Notes: a model not told the origin generated them from the sequence alone. 64,000 nucleotides of DNA from Paenibacillus lupini (GCF_011761355.1 NZ_JAASRW010000007.1:62001-126000), one strand, 5' to 3'. Positions 44,188 to 53,445 are shown, counted from the stretch's first letter. Numbers and translations are program-made.

Positions 44188-44985
44188 CTACTGCATGAGC
44201 AGCCATTCATCTTCCGTCAACCGGATTTTTTGAATTTTCGTAGCTTCACCAGTCGCATCATCAATGTGAACCGATACCGCATGCAAATGCCAATCCCCTT
44301 CGTCCACGACGAATCGAGTAGGCAGCTGCGTCAAAAATTTATGCAGGACAGCGTTACGATCCATACCGAGCACCCCGTCACGAGGACCCGACATACCCAC
44401 ATCTGTAAGATAGGCTGTTCCGCCCGGCAGAATACGGTCATCATTCGTCTGTACATGGGTATGGGTACCAACTACGATCGAAGCATGACCAGCCAAATGC
44501 CAACCCATAGCAATCTTCTCAGAGGTAGCTTCTGCATGGAAATCAACCAGAATATTGTTGGTCTTCTCTTTCGCCAGTGTAACTAGATCTTCTGCCTTCC
44601 GGAATGGGCAGTCAATTGGCGGCAGGAATGTCCGGCCTTGCAAATTAATAATGGCTAACTGCTTTCCGTTTGCTTTAATTAATGCATAACCTTGGCCTGG
44701 AGTCCCTTCCGGGAAGTTAGCCGGACGCACGATGCGTGGTTCTTCATCTATCCATTCAAAGATATCCTTATTGTCCCAGGTATGATTGCCCATCGTAATA
44801 CCATGAACGCCCCATTCAAAAAACTCACGGGCAATGGTCTGTGTAATGCCACGGCCTGCTGCAGCATTCTCACCGTTCACGATAATAATATGTGGATTAT
44901 ATTTACTTTTAAGTGCCGGAAGCACCTGCTTCAGGGCTTTACGGCCTACACTACCTACGATATCACCAATAAATAATACGTTCAC
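44188..44985 (-). CDS. ymdB: YmdB-family metallophosphoesterase
   Basis: 265 residues. Dinuclear metal motifs are GDIVGSVGR (7-15), NGENAAAGRG (38-47), GNHTWDN (about 66-72), DFHAE and GTHTHVQTNDDR. YmdB has 2',3'-cyclic nucleotide phosphodiesterase activity and controls the choice between biofilm and motility in B. subtilis. It follows rny, as expected, but a good terminator lies between them, so part of its transcription may be attenuated or independent. Confidence 0.96.
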   Translation of the reverse strand: MNVLFIGDIVGSVGRKALKQVLPALKSKYNPHIIIVNGENAAAGRGITQTIAREFFEWGVHGITMGNHTWDNKDIFEWIDEEPRIVRPANFPEGTPGQGYALIKANGKQLAIINLQGRTFLPPIDCPFRKAEDLVTLAKEKTNNILVDFHAEATSEKIAMGWHLAGHASIVVGTHTHVQTNDDRILPGGTAYLTDVGMSGPRDGVLGMDRNAVLHKFLTQLPTRFVVDEGDWHLHAVSVHIDDATGEATKIQKIRLTEDEWLLMQ

Positions 44986-45006
44986 TCTGCCACTCCTTTA
45001 TTATGC

Positions 45007-45036
45007 AAAAAAAGTGGCTGACAAGCAGCCACTTTT
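45007..45036 (-). terminator. intrinsic terminator between rny and ymdB
   Basis: GTGGCTG (45014-45020) pairs with CAGCCAC (45026-45032), and the A-run 45007-45013 is the U-tract on the minus strand. Confidence 0.8.
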
Positions 45037-45057
45037 CGTTCTTGCTATTTGCTTGTG

Positions 45058-46599
45058 TTACTTCGCATATTCAACTGCACGGGTCTCACGAATAACCGTA
45101 ACTTTAATATGTCCCGGATAATCGAGTTCACTCTCGATTTTCTTCGTAATGTCGCGTGCAAGTCGGAATGCTTCCGTATCGTCAATCTTCTCAGGCTGAA
45201 CCATAACACGGACTTCGCGTCCTGCTTGGATTGCGAAAGACTTCTCAACGCCGTCGAACGACTCCGAAATGTCTTCCAGCTTCTCCAGACGTTTAATGTA
45301 CGTTTCAAGCGTTTCACGACGTGCGCCAGGACGTGCGGCAGACAAGGCGTCCGCTGCTCCTACTAACATCGCGATTACAGAAGTTGCTTCTACATCTCCA
45401 TGGTGGGAAGCAATACTGTTGATAACAACAGGATGCTCTTTGTACTTCTTAGCCAGTTCTACGCCGATCTCAACATGTGAGCCCTCAACCTCGTGGTCAA
45501 GTGCCTTGCCGATATCGTGCAGGAGGCCTGCGCGCTTAGCCAGAGTAATATCTTCGCCAAGCTCAGCAGCCATCAGGCCTGTCAAGTAAGCAACTTCCAT
45601 CGAGTGCTTCAGCACGTTCTGACCGTAGCTTGTCCGATACTTCAGACGTCCCAGAATTTTAATCAAGTCAGGATGCAAACCGTGAACCCCAACCTCGAAA
45701 GTAGCTTGCTCACCGTATTCACGGATCCGCTCATCCACTTCCTTACGGGACTTCTCGACCATCTCTTCAATGCGAGCCGGATGTATACGACCATCTGCAA
45801 CAAGCTTCTCAAGTGAAGTCCGAGCAATTTCACGTCTAATCGGGTCAAAGCCTGACAGAATGACCGCTTCCGGTGTATCGTCGATAATTAGATCGATACC
45901 AGTCAATGTTTCGAGTGCACGGATATTACGGCCCTCACGTCCAATTATGCGGCCTTTCATTTCTTCGTTAGGCAGCGTTACGACCGATACAGTCGTCTCT
46001 GCTACGTGATCCGCCGCACAACGTTGAATAGCGAGTGAAATAATGTCCCGCGCCTTACGATCGGCTTCTTCTTTAGCCTGCTGCTCGATCTCTTTGATCA
46101 TCTGTGCTGTTTCGTGACGTACTTCCTGTTCCACATTCGACAAAATAATCGATTTCGCATCCTCCATAGTCAAGCTGGAGATACGCTCCAATTCACTAAG
46201 CTGCTGCTTGTAAATGGAATCAATTTGTTCTTGTGTGTCATCGATCCGTTTCTCTTTGTTGGCAACTAACTCTTCTTTGCGCTCGAGTGCTTCTATCTTT
46301 TTATCCAGCGACTCCTCTTTCTGGAGCAAACGTCTTTCTTGACGCAAAGACTCATTACGCCGCTCTCGGATGTCTTTTTCAGCCTCCGTACGGAGTTTGT
46401 GGATATCATCTTTTGCTTCGAGCACCGTTTCTTTCTTCTGAGCTTCTGCTTCCTTCTTCGCATTTTCTACGATGACAACAGCAGCTTGCTCAGCGCTGGA
46501 AATTTTGGCCTCGGCAATCGACTTGCGAATAAAATAACCAATCCCAAAGAAAATAACGCCAACAACGAGACAGATCAACACCGTCCAAATAGGGTCCAT
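45058..46599 (-). CDS. rny: ribonuclease Y
   Basis: 513 residues from the ATG at 46599 (GAGGAGGT upstream). It has an N-terminal membrane helix (about 4-24), a long charged coiled coil to about residue 200, a KH domain with IIGREGRNIRALE, and an HD domain with LLHDIGKALDHEVEGSH. RNase Y is the main membrane-bound endoribonuclease starting mRNA decay in bacilli. Its Y-complex partner RicA is also in this window. A strong promoter lies inside the 3' end of recX. Confidence 0.97.
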   Translation of the reverse strand: MDPIWTVLICLVVGVIFFGIGYFIRKSIAEAKISSAEQAAVVIVENAKKEAEAQKKETVLEAKDDIHKLRTEAEKDIRERRNESLRQERRLLQKEESLDKKIEALERKEELVANKEKRIDDTQEQIDSIYKQQLSELERISSLTMEDAKSIILSNVEQEVRHETAQMIKEIEQQAKEEADRKARDIISLAIQRCAADHVAETTVSVVTLPNEEMKGRIIGREGRNIRALETLTGIDLIIDDTPEAVILSGFDPIRREIARTSLEKLVADGRIHPARIEEMVEKSRKEVDERIREYGEQATFEVGVHGLHPDLIKILGRLKYRTSYGQNVLKHSMEVAYLTGLMAAELGEDITLAKRAGLLHDIGKALDHEVEGSHVEIGVELAKKYKEHPVVINSIASHHGDVEATSVIAMLVGAADALSAARPGARRETLETYIKRLEKLEDISESFDGVEKSFAIQAGREVRVMVQPEKIDDTEAFRLARDITKKIESELDYPGHIKVTVIRETRAVEYAK

Positions 46600-46762
46600 T
46601 TGTTCACCTCCTCGTTGCATTCACCAAGGCAATGCTTGGGATGATATTAGGTTTTTAGCCGGTTTCCATACCGATTCATTCTCAAAACTTATTGACGAAA
46701 ATAATCGTTTCAAATCAACTTTTGGAAGGAAAATTGATCTGATATAAAAGGAATACAATTTT

Positions 46763-46792
46763 ATTTTATCTTTTGGCAAAATCAATTGTCAA
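46763..46792 (-). promoter_or_regulatory. sigma-A promoter for rny, overlapping the recX stop codon
   Basis: Minus-strand TTGACA (46787-46792) and TAAAAT (46763-46768) are 18 bases apart. The -35 hexamer lies within the last codons of recX. The leader to rny is about 155 bases and holds no recognisable element. Confidence 0.7.
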
Positions 46793-47462
46793 GCAAAAGC
46801 CCATCATCGTCATCTACCTGTTCCATTTCCGCTTCATCTATTGCTGATTTTGCCGCCTCTTTAACGACATCCGAAGGAAACCCTCTTCGCATTAAAAAGG
46901 AGAAGAGTTTTTGACGTTTCTCTCTATTTTCTCCTTTAAGAGAGCGCCATTTCTTCTTTGCGGCATGAATCGCAGACGCAAGTTCATCATCTCGGTCGAT
47001 GGCTTCCAGTGCTTCTGACGCAGCTTGATTTGTTACTCCTCGCTGCTGCAGCTCCTGCTTTATCCAACGGCTGCCCTTTTGACTATAACGGATACGCTGC
47101 TTGGCAAATTGCCGCGCATACTCTTCATCATCAACAATATGCTCCGATTCTAAACGTTCAAGCGTATAAGCAATTGGCTCCGACTCGAACGCCTTGCGCA
47201 TCAAAAATTGCTCAATTTCTTTGCGAGTCCTTGCTTTGAACCCCAAATAGTAAATTGCGAGCGCATAAGCCCTGTAACGATCATCTTCTTCCGTTATCTC
47301 AGTAATTTCATCCGTGGTGAGCGTCGTGCCCTTAAATAATCGGTGTTTAATTAATAAATCCTCGTGCACCGAGAATAAAGGCTCTTCCATACCATTCGTA
47401 AAGATGTTGTAACGCTTTCGTCCCTTGCGGTCCTGCTCGACCGCTGAAATCTCGATAACCAT
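46782..47462 (-). CDS. recX: RecX, regulator of RecA
   Basis: 226 residues with three-helix RecX repeats: YALAIYYLGFKARTRKEIEQFL, IVDDEEYARQFAKQRI and LFSFLMRRGFPSDVV. RecX binds RecA filaments and modulates strand exchange. It lies after recA but beyond a terminator, and ends with a DDDDGLLLDN tail. In B. subtilis recX is elsewhere; recA-recX adjacency is common in other bacteria. Confidence 0.93.
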   Translation of the reverse strand: MVIEISAVEQDRKGRKRYNIFTNGMEEPLFSVHEDLLIKHRLFKGTTLTTDEITEITEEDDRYRAYALAIYYLGFKARTRKEIEQFLMRKAFESEPIAYTLERLESEHIVDDEEYARQFAKQRIRYSQKGSRWIKQELQQRGVTNQAASEALEAIDRDDELASAIHAAKKKWRSLKGENREKRQKLFSFLMRRGFPSDVVKEAAKSAIDEAEMEQVDDDDGLLLDN

Positions 47463-47487
47463 TCAGACTCACTCCGTTCTTTATGGC

Positions 47488-47528
47488 GAAAAAGAAGCAA
47501 CGCCGCCCTCAATGGGACGGCGTTGCTC
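47488..47528 (-). terminator. intrinsic terminator after recA
   Basis: AGCAACGCCGCCC (47496-47508) pairs with GGGACGGCGTTGCT (47514-47527), with one mismatch. On the minus strand it is followed by TCTTTTTCG. Confidence 0.85.
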
Positions 47529-47584
47529 CTAAGCTATTAACTTAACTTCCGCAGTATGGATTCATAGCTGCGAAAGTTGAATTA

Positions 47585-48640
47585 TTAATCATCAAGTTCC
47601 GACTCATCGAAATCATCGTCATCATCTTTTGAGAAGTCAGCTGGCTCTGCCGTAGCAGACAAATTGCTTTGTTCACGGATTTGCTTCTCGATTACTGCAG
47701 CGATCTGCGGATGGTCCTTCAAGAACTGCTTCGCATTCTCGCGGCCTTGACCTAAGCGATCACCGTTGTAGGAGAACCATGCTCCACTCTTCTGAACGAT
47801 GTCCATCTCTGTACCAATATCGACAAGGCTTCCTTCTCTCGAAATGCCCTCACCGTACATAATATCGACCTCAGCTTGCTTAAATGGCGGAGCAACTTTA
47901 TTCTTAACGACTTTGATACGTGTACGGTTACCGACCATGTCGTTGCCTTGTTTGATTGTTTCAATACGGCGTACATCAAGACGAACGGAAGAATAGAACT
48001 TGAGTGCGCGTCCGCCTGGTGTTGTCTCTGGGTTACCAAACATAACGCCGACTTTCTCACGCAATTGGTTGATGAAGATTGCAATTGTCTTCGACTTGCT
48101 GATTGCGCCGCCCAATTTACGAAGTGCTTGCGACATCAGACGTGCTTGCAGACCAACGTGGGAATCACCCATGTCGCCTTCAATCTCTGCTTTTGGTACA
48201 AGAGCCGCAACGGAGTCGATAACGATAATATCAACCGCGCCGCTGCGTACGAGAGCTTCTGCAATTTCAAGTGCTTGCTCGCCTGTATCTGGTTGAGACA
48301 ACAGCAACTCATCGATGTTAACGCCAAGTTTATTGGCGTACGATGGATCGAGCGCATGCTCGGCATCGATAAACGCTGCTTGTCCGCCAATACGTTGTAC
48401 TTCCGCAATCGCGTGAAGGGCAACTGTTGTTTTACCGGAAGATTCCGGTCCATAAACCTCGATAATACGACCTCTCGGCAAACCGCCAATTCCAAGTGCA
48501 ATATCTAAAGCAAGGGAACCGCTCGGCACGGTTTCAACTTGCATATGTGTGGATTCTCCTAATTTCATGATGGAACCTTTACCAAATTGCTTCTCAATTT
48601 GACGTAAAGCCATCTCTAAAGCAGCACGACGATCCGACAA
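47585..48640 (-). CDS. recA: recombinase RecA
   Basis: 351 residues from TTG 48640, giving MSDRRAALEMALRQIEKQ, the standard bacillar N-terminus. AAGGAT lies about ten bases upstream. An ATG at 48658 is in frame, but it sits on that ribosome binding site. Walker A GPESSGKT is at 64-71, with the loops SVAALVPKAEIEG and NQLREKVGVMFG. The C-terminal tail is acidic (DDDDDFDESELDD). It drives homologous recombination and SOS induction. A LexA-type box lies upstream. Confidence 0.98.
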   Translation of the reverse strand: MSDRRAALEMALRQIEKQFGKGSIMKLGESTHMQVETVPSGSLALDIALGIGGLPRGRIIEVYGPESSGKTTVALHAIAEVQRIGGQAAFIDAEHALDPSYANKLGVNIDELLLSQPDTGEQALEIAEALVRSGAVDIIVIDSVAALVPKAEIEGDMGDSHVGLQARLMSQALRKLGGAISKSKTIAIFINQLREKVGVMFGNPETTPGGRALKFYSSVRLDVRRIETIKQGNDMVGNRTRIKVVKNKVAPPFKQAEVDIMYGEGISREGSLVDIGTEMDIVQKSGAWFSYNGDRLGQGRENAKQFLKDHPQIAAVIEKQIREQSNLSATAEPADFSKDDDDDFDESELDD

Positions 48641-48672
48641 GCCACTCACATCCTTCATTCATTTATAATTGT

Positions 48673-48701
48673 ATGATACCTTGTTTCTAGTCAAAAGCCA
48701 A
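48673..48701 (-). promoter_or_regulatory. putative sigma-A promoter for recA
   Basis: Minus-strand TTGGCT (48696-48701) and TATCAT (48673-48678) are 17 bases apart. An overlapping TTGACT with TACAAT at 15 bases is a weaker alternative. Confidence 0.5.
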
Positions 48702-48710
48702 GCTTTTTTT

Positions 48711-48724
48711 CGAACATACATTCG
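48711..48724 (-). promoter_or_regulatory. LexA (DinR) box upstream of recA
   Basis: CGAACATACATTCG matches the Firmicute SOS box CGAAC-N4-GTTCG with one change in the right half. It lies ten bases upstream of the putative -35. Confidence 0.7.
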
Positions 48725-48802
48725 TCTTTTTATTTCCACGTCCTTTCATTCCTAAGATAAAACGGCTTTCCTCATCTTAAGTAGCTTTTAAAAATAGACA
48801 TA

Positions 48803-48836
48803 AAAAAACCGCAGCAAAGTAATCTTCGCCACGGTT
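48803..48836 (-). terminator. intrinsic terminator after cinA
   Basis: AACCG...GC-AAAG pairs with CTTCGCC...CGGTT (48808-48836) with minor mismatches. The A-run 48802-48808 gives Us on the minus strand. Confidence 0.75.
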
Positions 48837-48905
48837 CTTCCGTATAGTGACAATTATAACGGAATTGGTACAATCAGGCAAGCTTTTTCACGTTAATCCG
48901 ACAAA

Positions 48906-50156
48906 TTACTGTTCGCTTAGTTTAAGCCATAATTGATATAACGCAGCTTTAACAGCTCGAATCCGGATAATCGCACGAGTACCCGAGAAGTGGCCGGTAA
49001 AGACCGCCGTCGGCTTGCCACGCTCTGCAACGGCATAGTAGACGAGCCCTACCGGATGGCCTTCCGCTTGAGCCGGACCTGCAACACCCGTTAAAGATAC
49101 ACCAAAATCGGAATCACCAATCTGACGCACTCGCTCAGCCATCATCGCAGCAGTGGACTCACTGATCGCACCTGGTGCTCCATCACCCTCCAGTTGGGCC
49201 ATTGGAATGCCAAGCAGCTTATGCTTCATTTCGTTTGTATAGGTGACGACACCACCTGAGTATTCGCCGCTGCTGCCAGGAATGCCGGTAATTAGCTCCG
49301 CTAGCAGTCCTCCGCTTATACTCTCCGCTGTCGAAAGCTTTCTTCTGGAAGCCCTAAGGAGCTGAACCACCTGTTCTTCTAAAGTGATCTCTTCTCTTGC
49401 ATATAAGTGTTGACCTACACGCTGCATGATGTCCGCGGTGGTTTTATCAAGCTTTGCCGTTGCATCTGCTTCATTAGCCGCTTTCGTTGACACACGGATC
49501 GCTACTTCACCCTCCTTCGCATAAGGAGCAATAGTAGGATCAGACTGTGCTTCGATAAGATCAATAAGCTTCGCTTCAAGCGTAGATTCGCCAATACCTG
49601 CAAACATAAGAATCCGTGAATACAGCGGCTCTTCCGTACTAAGGATAGATCGCAGCCACTCTGCACCCGGGCCTTCAATCATCGGCTTCATTTCACGCGG
49701 TGGACCAGGAAGCAGCAAATAATGTGTCCCCTCTTCAGAGAGTCCATTCCCAACGGCGAGTCCCGCTTCATTATCGATTGGTACACAGCCATCAATCATC
49801 AACGCTTGCCGCCTATTGCTCTCCACCATATGAATGCCTCGGGAGCTGAACATGTGCTCGATCTTTTCCATGGATGGCTGGTGGATAGACAGCCCCCGAT
49901 TCAAATATGCTGCGAGCACATCTTTCGTCAAGTCATCCTGAGTAGGACCAAGACCACCAGTAAAGACGAGCAAATCTGCACGTTCACGCGCGATCTCAAT
50001 TGCTTCACGAATGCGGGCGGGATTATCGCCAACTACCGTTTGGAAGTAAACATCAATGCCAAACGAAGCAAGCTTTCTTGACAAGTACTGTGCGTTTGTA
50101 TTTACAATCTGACCAAGCAGCAGCTCCGTACCAACTGCAATAATTTCCGCTTTCAT
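48906..50156 (-). CDS. cinA: competence/damage-inducible protein CinA
   Basis: 416 residues from the ATG at 50156 (GGGGG seven bases upstream). The N-terminal MoCF/COG1058 domain has IIAVGTELLLGQIVNTNA and FTGGLGPTQDDLTKD. The C-terminal nicotinamide mononucleotide deamidase domain has TAESISGGLLAELITGIPGSS. In many relatives the motif reads SCTGG; here it is SISGG. It lies upstream of recA, as in B. subtilis and streptococci, but a terminator separates them. Confidence 0.95.
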   Translation of the reverse strand: MKAEIIAVGTELLLGQIVNTNAQYLSRKLASFGIDVYFQTVVGDNPARIREAIEIARERADLLVFTGGLGPTQDDLTKDVLAAYLNRGLSIHQPSMEKIEHMFSSRGIHMVESNRRQALMIDGCVPIDNEAGLAVGNGLSEEGTHYLLLPGPPREMKPMIEGPGAEWLRSILSTEEPLYSRILMFAGIGESTLEAKLIDLIEAQSDPTIAPYAKEGEVAIRVSTKAANEADATAKLDKTTADIMQRVGQHLYAREEITLEEQVVQLLRASRRKLSTAESISGGLLAELITGIPGSSGEYSGGVVTYTNEMKHKLLGIPMAQLEGDGAPGAISESTAAMMAERVRQIGDSDFGVSLTGVAGPAQAEGHPVGLVYYAVAERGKPTAVFTGHFSGTRAIIRIRAVKAALYQLWLKLSEQ

Positions 50157-50188
50157 TCGATTTCCCCCTTGATTTTTAGCATTAGGAA

Positions 50189-50224
50189 GCAAAAGCACCT
50201 CTCCTCTTCAGGAAAGATGCTTTA
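50189..50224 (-). terminator. intrinsic terminator after pgsA
   Basis: AAAGCACCTCTCCT (50192-50205) pairs imperfectly with AGGAAAGATGCTTT (50210-50223). On the minus strand it ends in TTTTGC. Confidence 0.55.
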
Positions 50225-50237
50225 TCATTACTTATGT

Positions 50238-50816
50238 TTATTGCACAGGAATCAAATGTTTATTCTTGAAGAAATAATCAAAACCGGAATACACCGTAAT
50301 CAGAACGGCCAGCCAGCTGATGATCTCGTCAAACGGAAAATCGATGAACGAGAACGGAAAGTTGTTAAGCAAGAGCGAAATAATCATCGTAATTTGAACG
50401 GCAGTCTTCCACTTGCCCCAAGTGCTCGCAGCCATAACACTGCCATCAAGCAGAGCAATCTGACGCAAACCTGTTACAGCAAATTCACGGCTGATAATCA
50501 CGATCGCCATCCACGCCGCAAGCTTGTCCATCTGCACAAGTGAGATCAGGACAGCCGCAACAAGCAGTTTGTCTGCAAGCGGATCAAGCAGTTTCCCAAG
50601 ATTCGTTACGATCTTGTTCTTACGTGCGATGTAGCCATCGAGCCCATCAGTACTTGCCGCTATGATAAAGATGATAGCCGCTATGATCTGATTGTATGTA
50701 ATGGAGTAATCGTCGCCGAACTCAAGCGGCTTAATATCAATATTGACGAGCAGAAATACCATAATGATCGGCACTAAAATAATTCTAGCCAGCGTTATCC
50801 TATTCGCCAGGTTCAT
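50238..50816 (-). CDS. pgsA: CDP-diacylglycerol--glycerol-3-phosphate 3-phosphatidyltransferase
   Basis: 192 residues, polytopic membrane protein. The CDP-alcohol phosphotransferase signature DGLDGYIARKNKIV...LGKLLDPLADK (D-x2-DG-x2-AR-x8-G-x3-D-x3-D) is complete around residues 58-82. It makes phosphatidylglycerol phosphate, the committed step of phosphatidylglycerol and cardiolipin synthesis. A near-consensus promoter is 116 bases upstream of the ATG. Confidence 0.97.
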   Translation of the reverse strand: MNLANRITLARIILVPIIMVFLLVNIDIKPLEFGDDYSITYNQIIAAIIFIIAASTDGLDGYIARKNKIVTNLGKLLDPLADKLLVAAVLISLVQMDKLAAWMAIVIISREFAVTGLRQIALLDGSVMAASTWGKWKTAVQITMIISLLLNNFPFSFIDFPFDEIISWLAVLITVYSGFDYFFKNKHLIPVQ

Positions 50817-50931
50817 TTGTTTACACCCCCGGTCAAATCCGAATTGCGTTTAGCCCTGTTCCTGCAATGATGCATGATTGCTTGTACTGTCATTTGTATG
50901 TCCCCCGGATCGTTTCCAAAAGCTATCAACT

Positions 50932-50960
50932 AGTATAATACATGCCATTTCCTGTGTCAA
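50932..50960 (-). promoter_or_regulatory. near-consensus sigma-A promoter for pgsA
   Basis: Minus-strand TTGACA (50955-50960) and TATACT (50932-50937) are exactly 17 bases apart. Confidence 0.8.
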
Positions 50961-50984
50961 AACACGAAAGCATCATCGTTCGAA

Positions 50985-51024
50985 AGCCCTTCAACCGCCG
51001 CGTGGAGCGTCAGCGAAGGGCCGG
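50985..51024 (-). terminator. possible terminator after yajQ
   Basis: GCCCTTC (50985-50991) pairs with GAAGGGC (51017-51023) around a GC-rich loop; TTTCG follows on the minus strand. There is no long U-tract, so confidence is modest. Confidence 0.45.
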
Positions 51025-51035
51025 ATTAAGGCGTA

Positions 51036-51527
51036 TTAACGGTAGTTCGTGAACTGCAGCTCGATTTTCAAATCCGCACCGCGAAGCAAAGCCATAACAG
51101 CCTGCAAATCATCTCGGCTTTTTCCGGTTACACGGATCTGGTCGCCTTGAATTTGGCTCTTCACCTTCAGCTTGGAATCGCGAATAAGAATATTAATTTT
51201 CTTGGAATCATCCTGCTCAATACCTTGCTTGAGCTTAATCTTTTGACGAACGGTATGTGCAGAAGCCGATTCGACCTTGCCATACTCCAGGTTTTTAATC
51301 GGAACGCCGCGCTTAGCCATCTTCGACTTCAGAATATCAAGAACACTCTCCAGCTTGAAATCATCATCGGAAACAATGATAAGTTCTTCCTTCTCAAGCT
51401 TGATGCTGCTCTTACTTCCTTTAAAGTCAAAACGCGTCTCGATTTCGCGTTCCGCTTGTGTAATGGCATTGTTTAATTCTTGCATATCCATCTTCGATAC
51501 AATATCAAATGAACTTTCTGAACTCAT
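51036..51527 (-). CDS. yajQ: YajQ family nucleotide-binding protein (UPF0234)
   Basis: 163 residues, two ferredoxin-like halves. The N-terminus MSSESSFDIVSKMDMQELNN and the segments FDFKGSKSSIKLEKEE and QIQGDQIRVTGKSRDDLQ are strongly conserved in YajQ proteins, some of which bind c-di-GMP or nucleic acids. The role in bacilli is not established. It follows rodZ by 23 bases. Confidence 0.96.
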   Translation of the reverse strand: MSSESSFDIVSKMDMQELNNAITQAEREIETRFDFKGSKSSIKLEKEELIIVSDDDFKLESVLDILKSKMAKRGVPIKNLEYGKVESASAHTVRQKIKLKQGIEQDDSKKINILIRDSKLKVKSQIQGDQIRVTGKSRDDLQAVMALLRGADLKIELQFTNYR

Positions 51528-51550
51528 CTTTAAACAACTCTCCCTTTGTT

Positions 51551-52504
51551 CTATTCCGTTCCTTGTTGGTTATCTGTGTCTGCTGTATCCCCAGGTGTTG
51601 ATGTATTATCAGGACTTTGGCTTTGTGTTCCCTCTGTCCCTTCAGCACCCTCAGCAGGGTTTAGCTGGATTTTCTTCGAGCCGGCACGGTCGCCATCATT
51701 AATGGCTACGCCGTCAACTGTGATGGCACTGAGGTCTGCACGACCCACGTTAATGTAAAGCGGCTGATCAAGATCATAAGTGAGAACAGATCCATCCTCT
51801 GTATTTTTCGAAATCAGAGCTTCGCCGTCCTTACTGCCCTTACGCACTTCTGTCCAGCTTGTTCCGCCGGAGACTTTGATCTCCACTTTATGCAGCACGC
51901 CTGCCGGAGCGACGTCATAATGATCCACCTTACCGATCTTAGACGAGAATGTCAGCGTAGTTGGGTCTTGACTTGGTGTTGGCGTAGGTGTCGAAGTTGG
52001 AGTTCCAGTACTTGTACCGCCATTCGACGTGTCCGGCGATTGGGTCTCAGCAGGCGGTGATGCCTGATCCGTAATATTGGTATCATCCATTTCTTTTGTA
52101 TCACTGGATTTGTTATTAACGAAATAAACCCATACAACAACGACGATCAAGATCAAGAACGACCACATCATCACGTTGAAGCTGAGCTTGCTAATCCGTT
52201 CCGATGAGCGTGTTTGAACCCGCTTTGGCTGTCTGGCTGGTACCGCTTCAACAATCTGATCGGTCACCGAGGCAGGAACCTCATGCTGATAGAGACGCAG
52301 CACTTCATCTGCATCTAGGCCAACAGCTTCACAATAGTTTTTAACAAAAGCACGTAAATAGAAGGTTCCGGGCAGCACGCTGTGATCGCCGCTTTCGATT
52401 GCTTCCAGATAGCGTTTGCGTATTTTCGTCGTTTCCTGAACATCCTCAAGCGTTAATCCGCGTTCTTCCCTTGCTTGACGCAGCAACGCTCCTAAATCTG
52501 ACAT
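51551..52504 (-). CDS. rodZ: RodZ-like helix-turn-helix membrane protein
   Basis: 317 residues. The N-terminal HTH (LGALLRQAREERGLTLEDVQ, residues 4-23, and beyond) is followed by a basic linker, one membrane helix at about 112-130, a Thr/Pro/Ser-rich stretch and a C-terminal DUF4115 beta domain. RodZ links MreB to the wall-elongation machinery. A charged, Gly/Thr-rich tail ends the protein. It corresponds in place to B. subtilis ymfM. Confidence 0.93.
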   Translation of the reverse strand: MSDLGALLRQAREERGLTLEDVQETTKIRKRYLEAIESGDHSVLPGTFYLRAFVKNYCEAVGLDADEVLRLYQHEVPASVTDQIVEAVPARQPKRVQTRSSERISKLSFNVMMWSFLILIVVVVWVYFVNNKSSDTKEMDDTNITDQASPPAETQSPDTSNGGTSTGTPTSTPTPTPSQDPTTLTFSSKIGKVDHYDVAPAGVLHKVEIKVSGGTSWTEVRKGSKDGEALISKNTEDGSVLTYDLDQPLYINVGRADLSAITVDGVAINDGDRAGSKKIQLNPAEGAEGTEGTQSQSPDNTSTPGDTADTDNQQGTE

Positions 52505-52522
52505 GGTGTCTACTCCTCTCTG

Positions 52523-53296
52523 CTAGAATTCATTATCAGAATAATTTGCTGTAAATGATTCATATGTAATTTCTTCGTCTGGTGTATTACGAAGCTCAAT
52601 AATCATATCAAAATGGCTGTAGTCATATTGCGATTCCTTAATAAAAATGTCCGGATGCTCAATCACTTTAGTAGATGGCATCGCCATGATCTCCTGCAGC
52701 AGAGAGTAATGCTTCTCATTTGAGCGGATTGTGCTGACAATACCGTCAATGATAAAGATATTGTTATCCGTCATCTCATCTTCGGAGAGTTGACTTCTTA
52801 CGGTTTGTCTGAGCAGCGTTGACGATACAAAGGTCCACCGCTTATTGGAGCAAACACTGCCCGCAATAATCGATTCCGTCTTACCTACACGAGGCATACC
52901 GCGAAGCCCAATCACCTGATTGCCGTCCCGTTTGAATACTTCACCAAGGAAATCAACTAAGAGACCAAGTTCATCCCTTGTAAAACGGAACGTTTTACGA
53001 TCATCGGAATCCCTTTCGATATAACGTCCATGACGAACAGCCAATATATCAACGATTGTTGGCGTACGAAGCTTGTTGACTGTAATATTATCGACCTTCT
53101 GAAGCATTTTGCCAAGCAGCACGATCTTCTCTTCGTCGTCAGTCTGAAGCAGCATCCCCCGTGTACGATCCTCTACACCGTTTATGGTCATAATATTTAC
53201 TTCAAGCATCCCAAGCAGTGATGCGATATCACCGAGCAGGCCCGGCCTGTTCTTATGTATTTTATACTCCATATAATATTGCTGCTTTGATCCCAT
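52523..53296 (-). CDS. ymfK: YmfK family protein (DUF3388)
   Basis: 257 residues. An ACT-like N-terminal part (YMEYKIHKNRPGLLGDIASLLGML) is followed by a P-loop-like VIGLRGMPRVGKTES at about 123-137 and FIIDGIVSTIRSNEKHYS. Function is unknown; the ACT-plus-P-loop combination suggests ligand-dependent nucleotide binding (inference). Its place between ymfJ and rodZ matches B. subtilis. Confidence 0.9.
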   Translation of the reverse strand: MGSKQQYYMEYKIHKNRPGLLGDIASLLGMLEVNIMTINGVEDRTRGMLLQTDDEEKIVLLGKMLQKVDNITVNKLRTPTIVDILAVRHGRYIERDSDDRKTFRFTRDELGLLVDFLGEVFKRDGNQVIGLRGMPRVGKTESIIAGSVCSNKRWTFVSSTLLRQTVRSQLSEDEMTDNNIFIIDGIVSTIRSNEKHYSLLQEIMAMPSTKVIEHPDIFIKESQYDYSHFDMIIELRNTPDEEITYESFTANYSDNEF

Positions 53297-53398
53297 TTCA
53301 CACCGTCCCTTGTTGTCACCAATCCCAATCGATTGAATCGCTTATAAAAATTTATTCTACAATTTTCGCCACATTCCTGCAACCTATACATAGACATT

Positions 53399-53432
53399 GC
53401 AGAAAAGCCTCCAATTTGGGAGGCTTTTCTGC
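53399..53432 (-). terminator. intrinsic terminator after ymfJ
   Basis: GCAGAAAAGCCTCC pairs with GGAGGCTTTTCTGC (53399-53432) in a nearly perfect 14-base stem with an AATTTG-type loop. Confidence 0.8.
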
Positions 53433-53445
53433 AAGATGCCATCAA

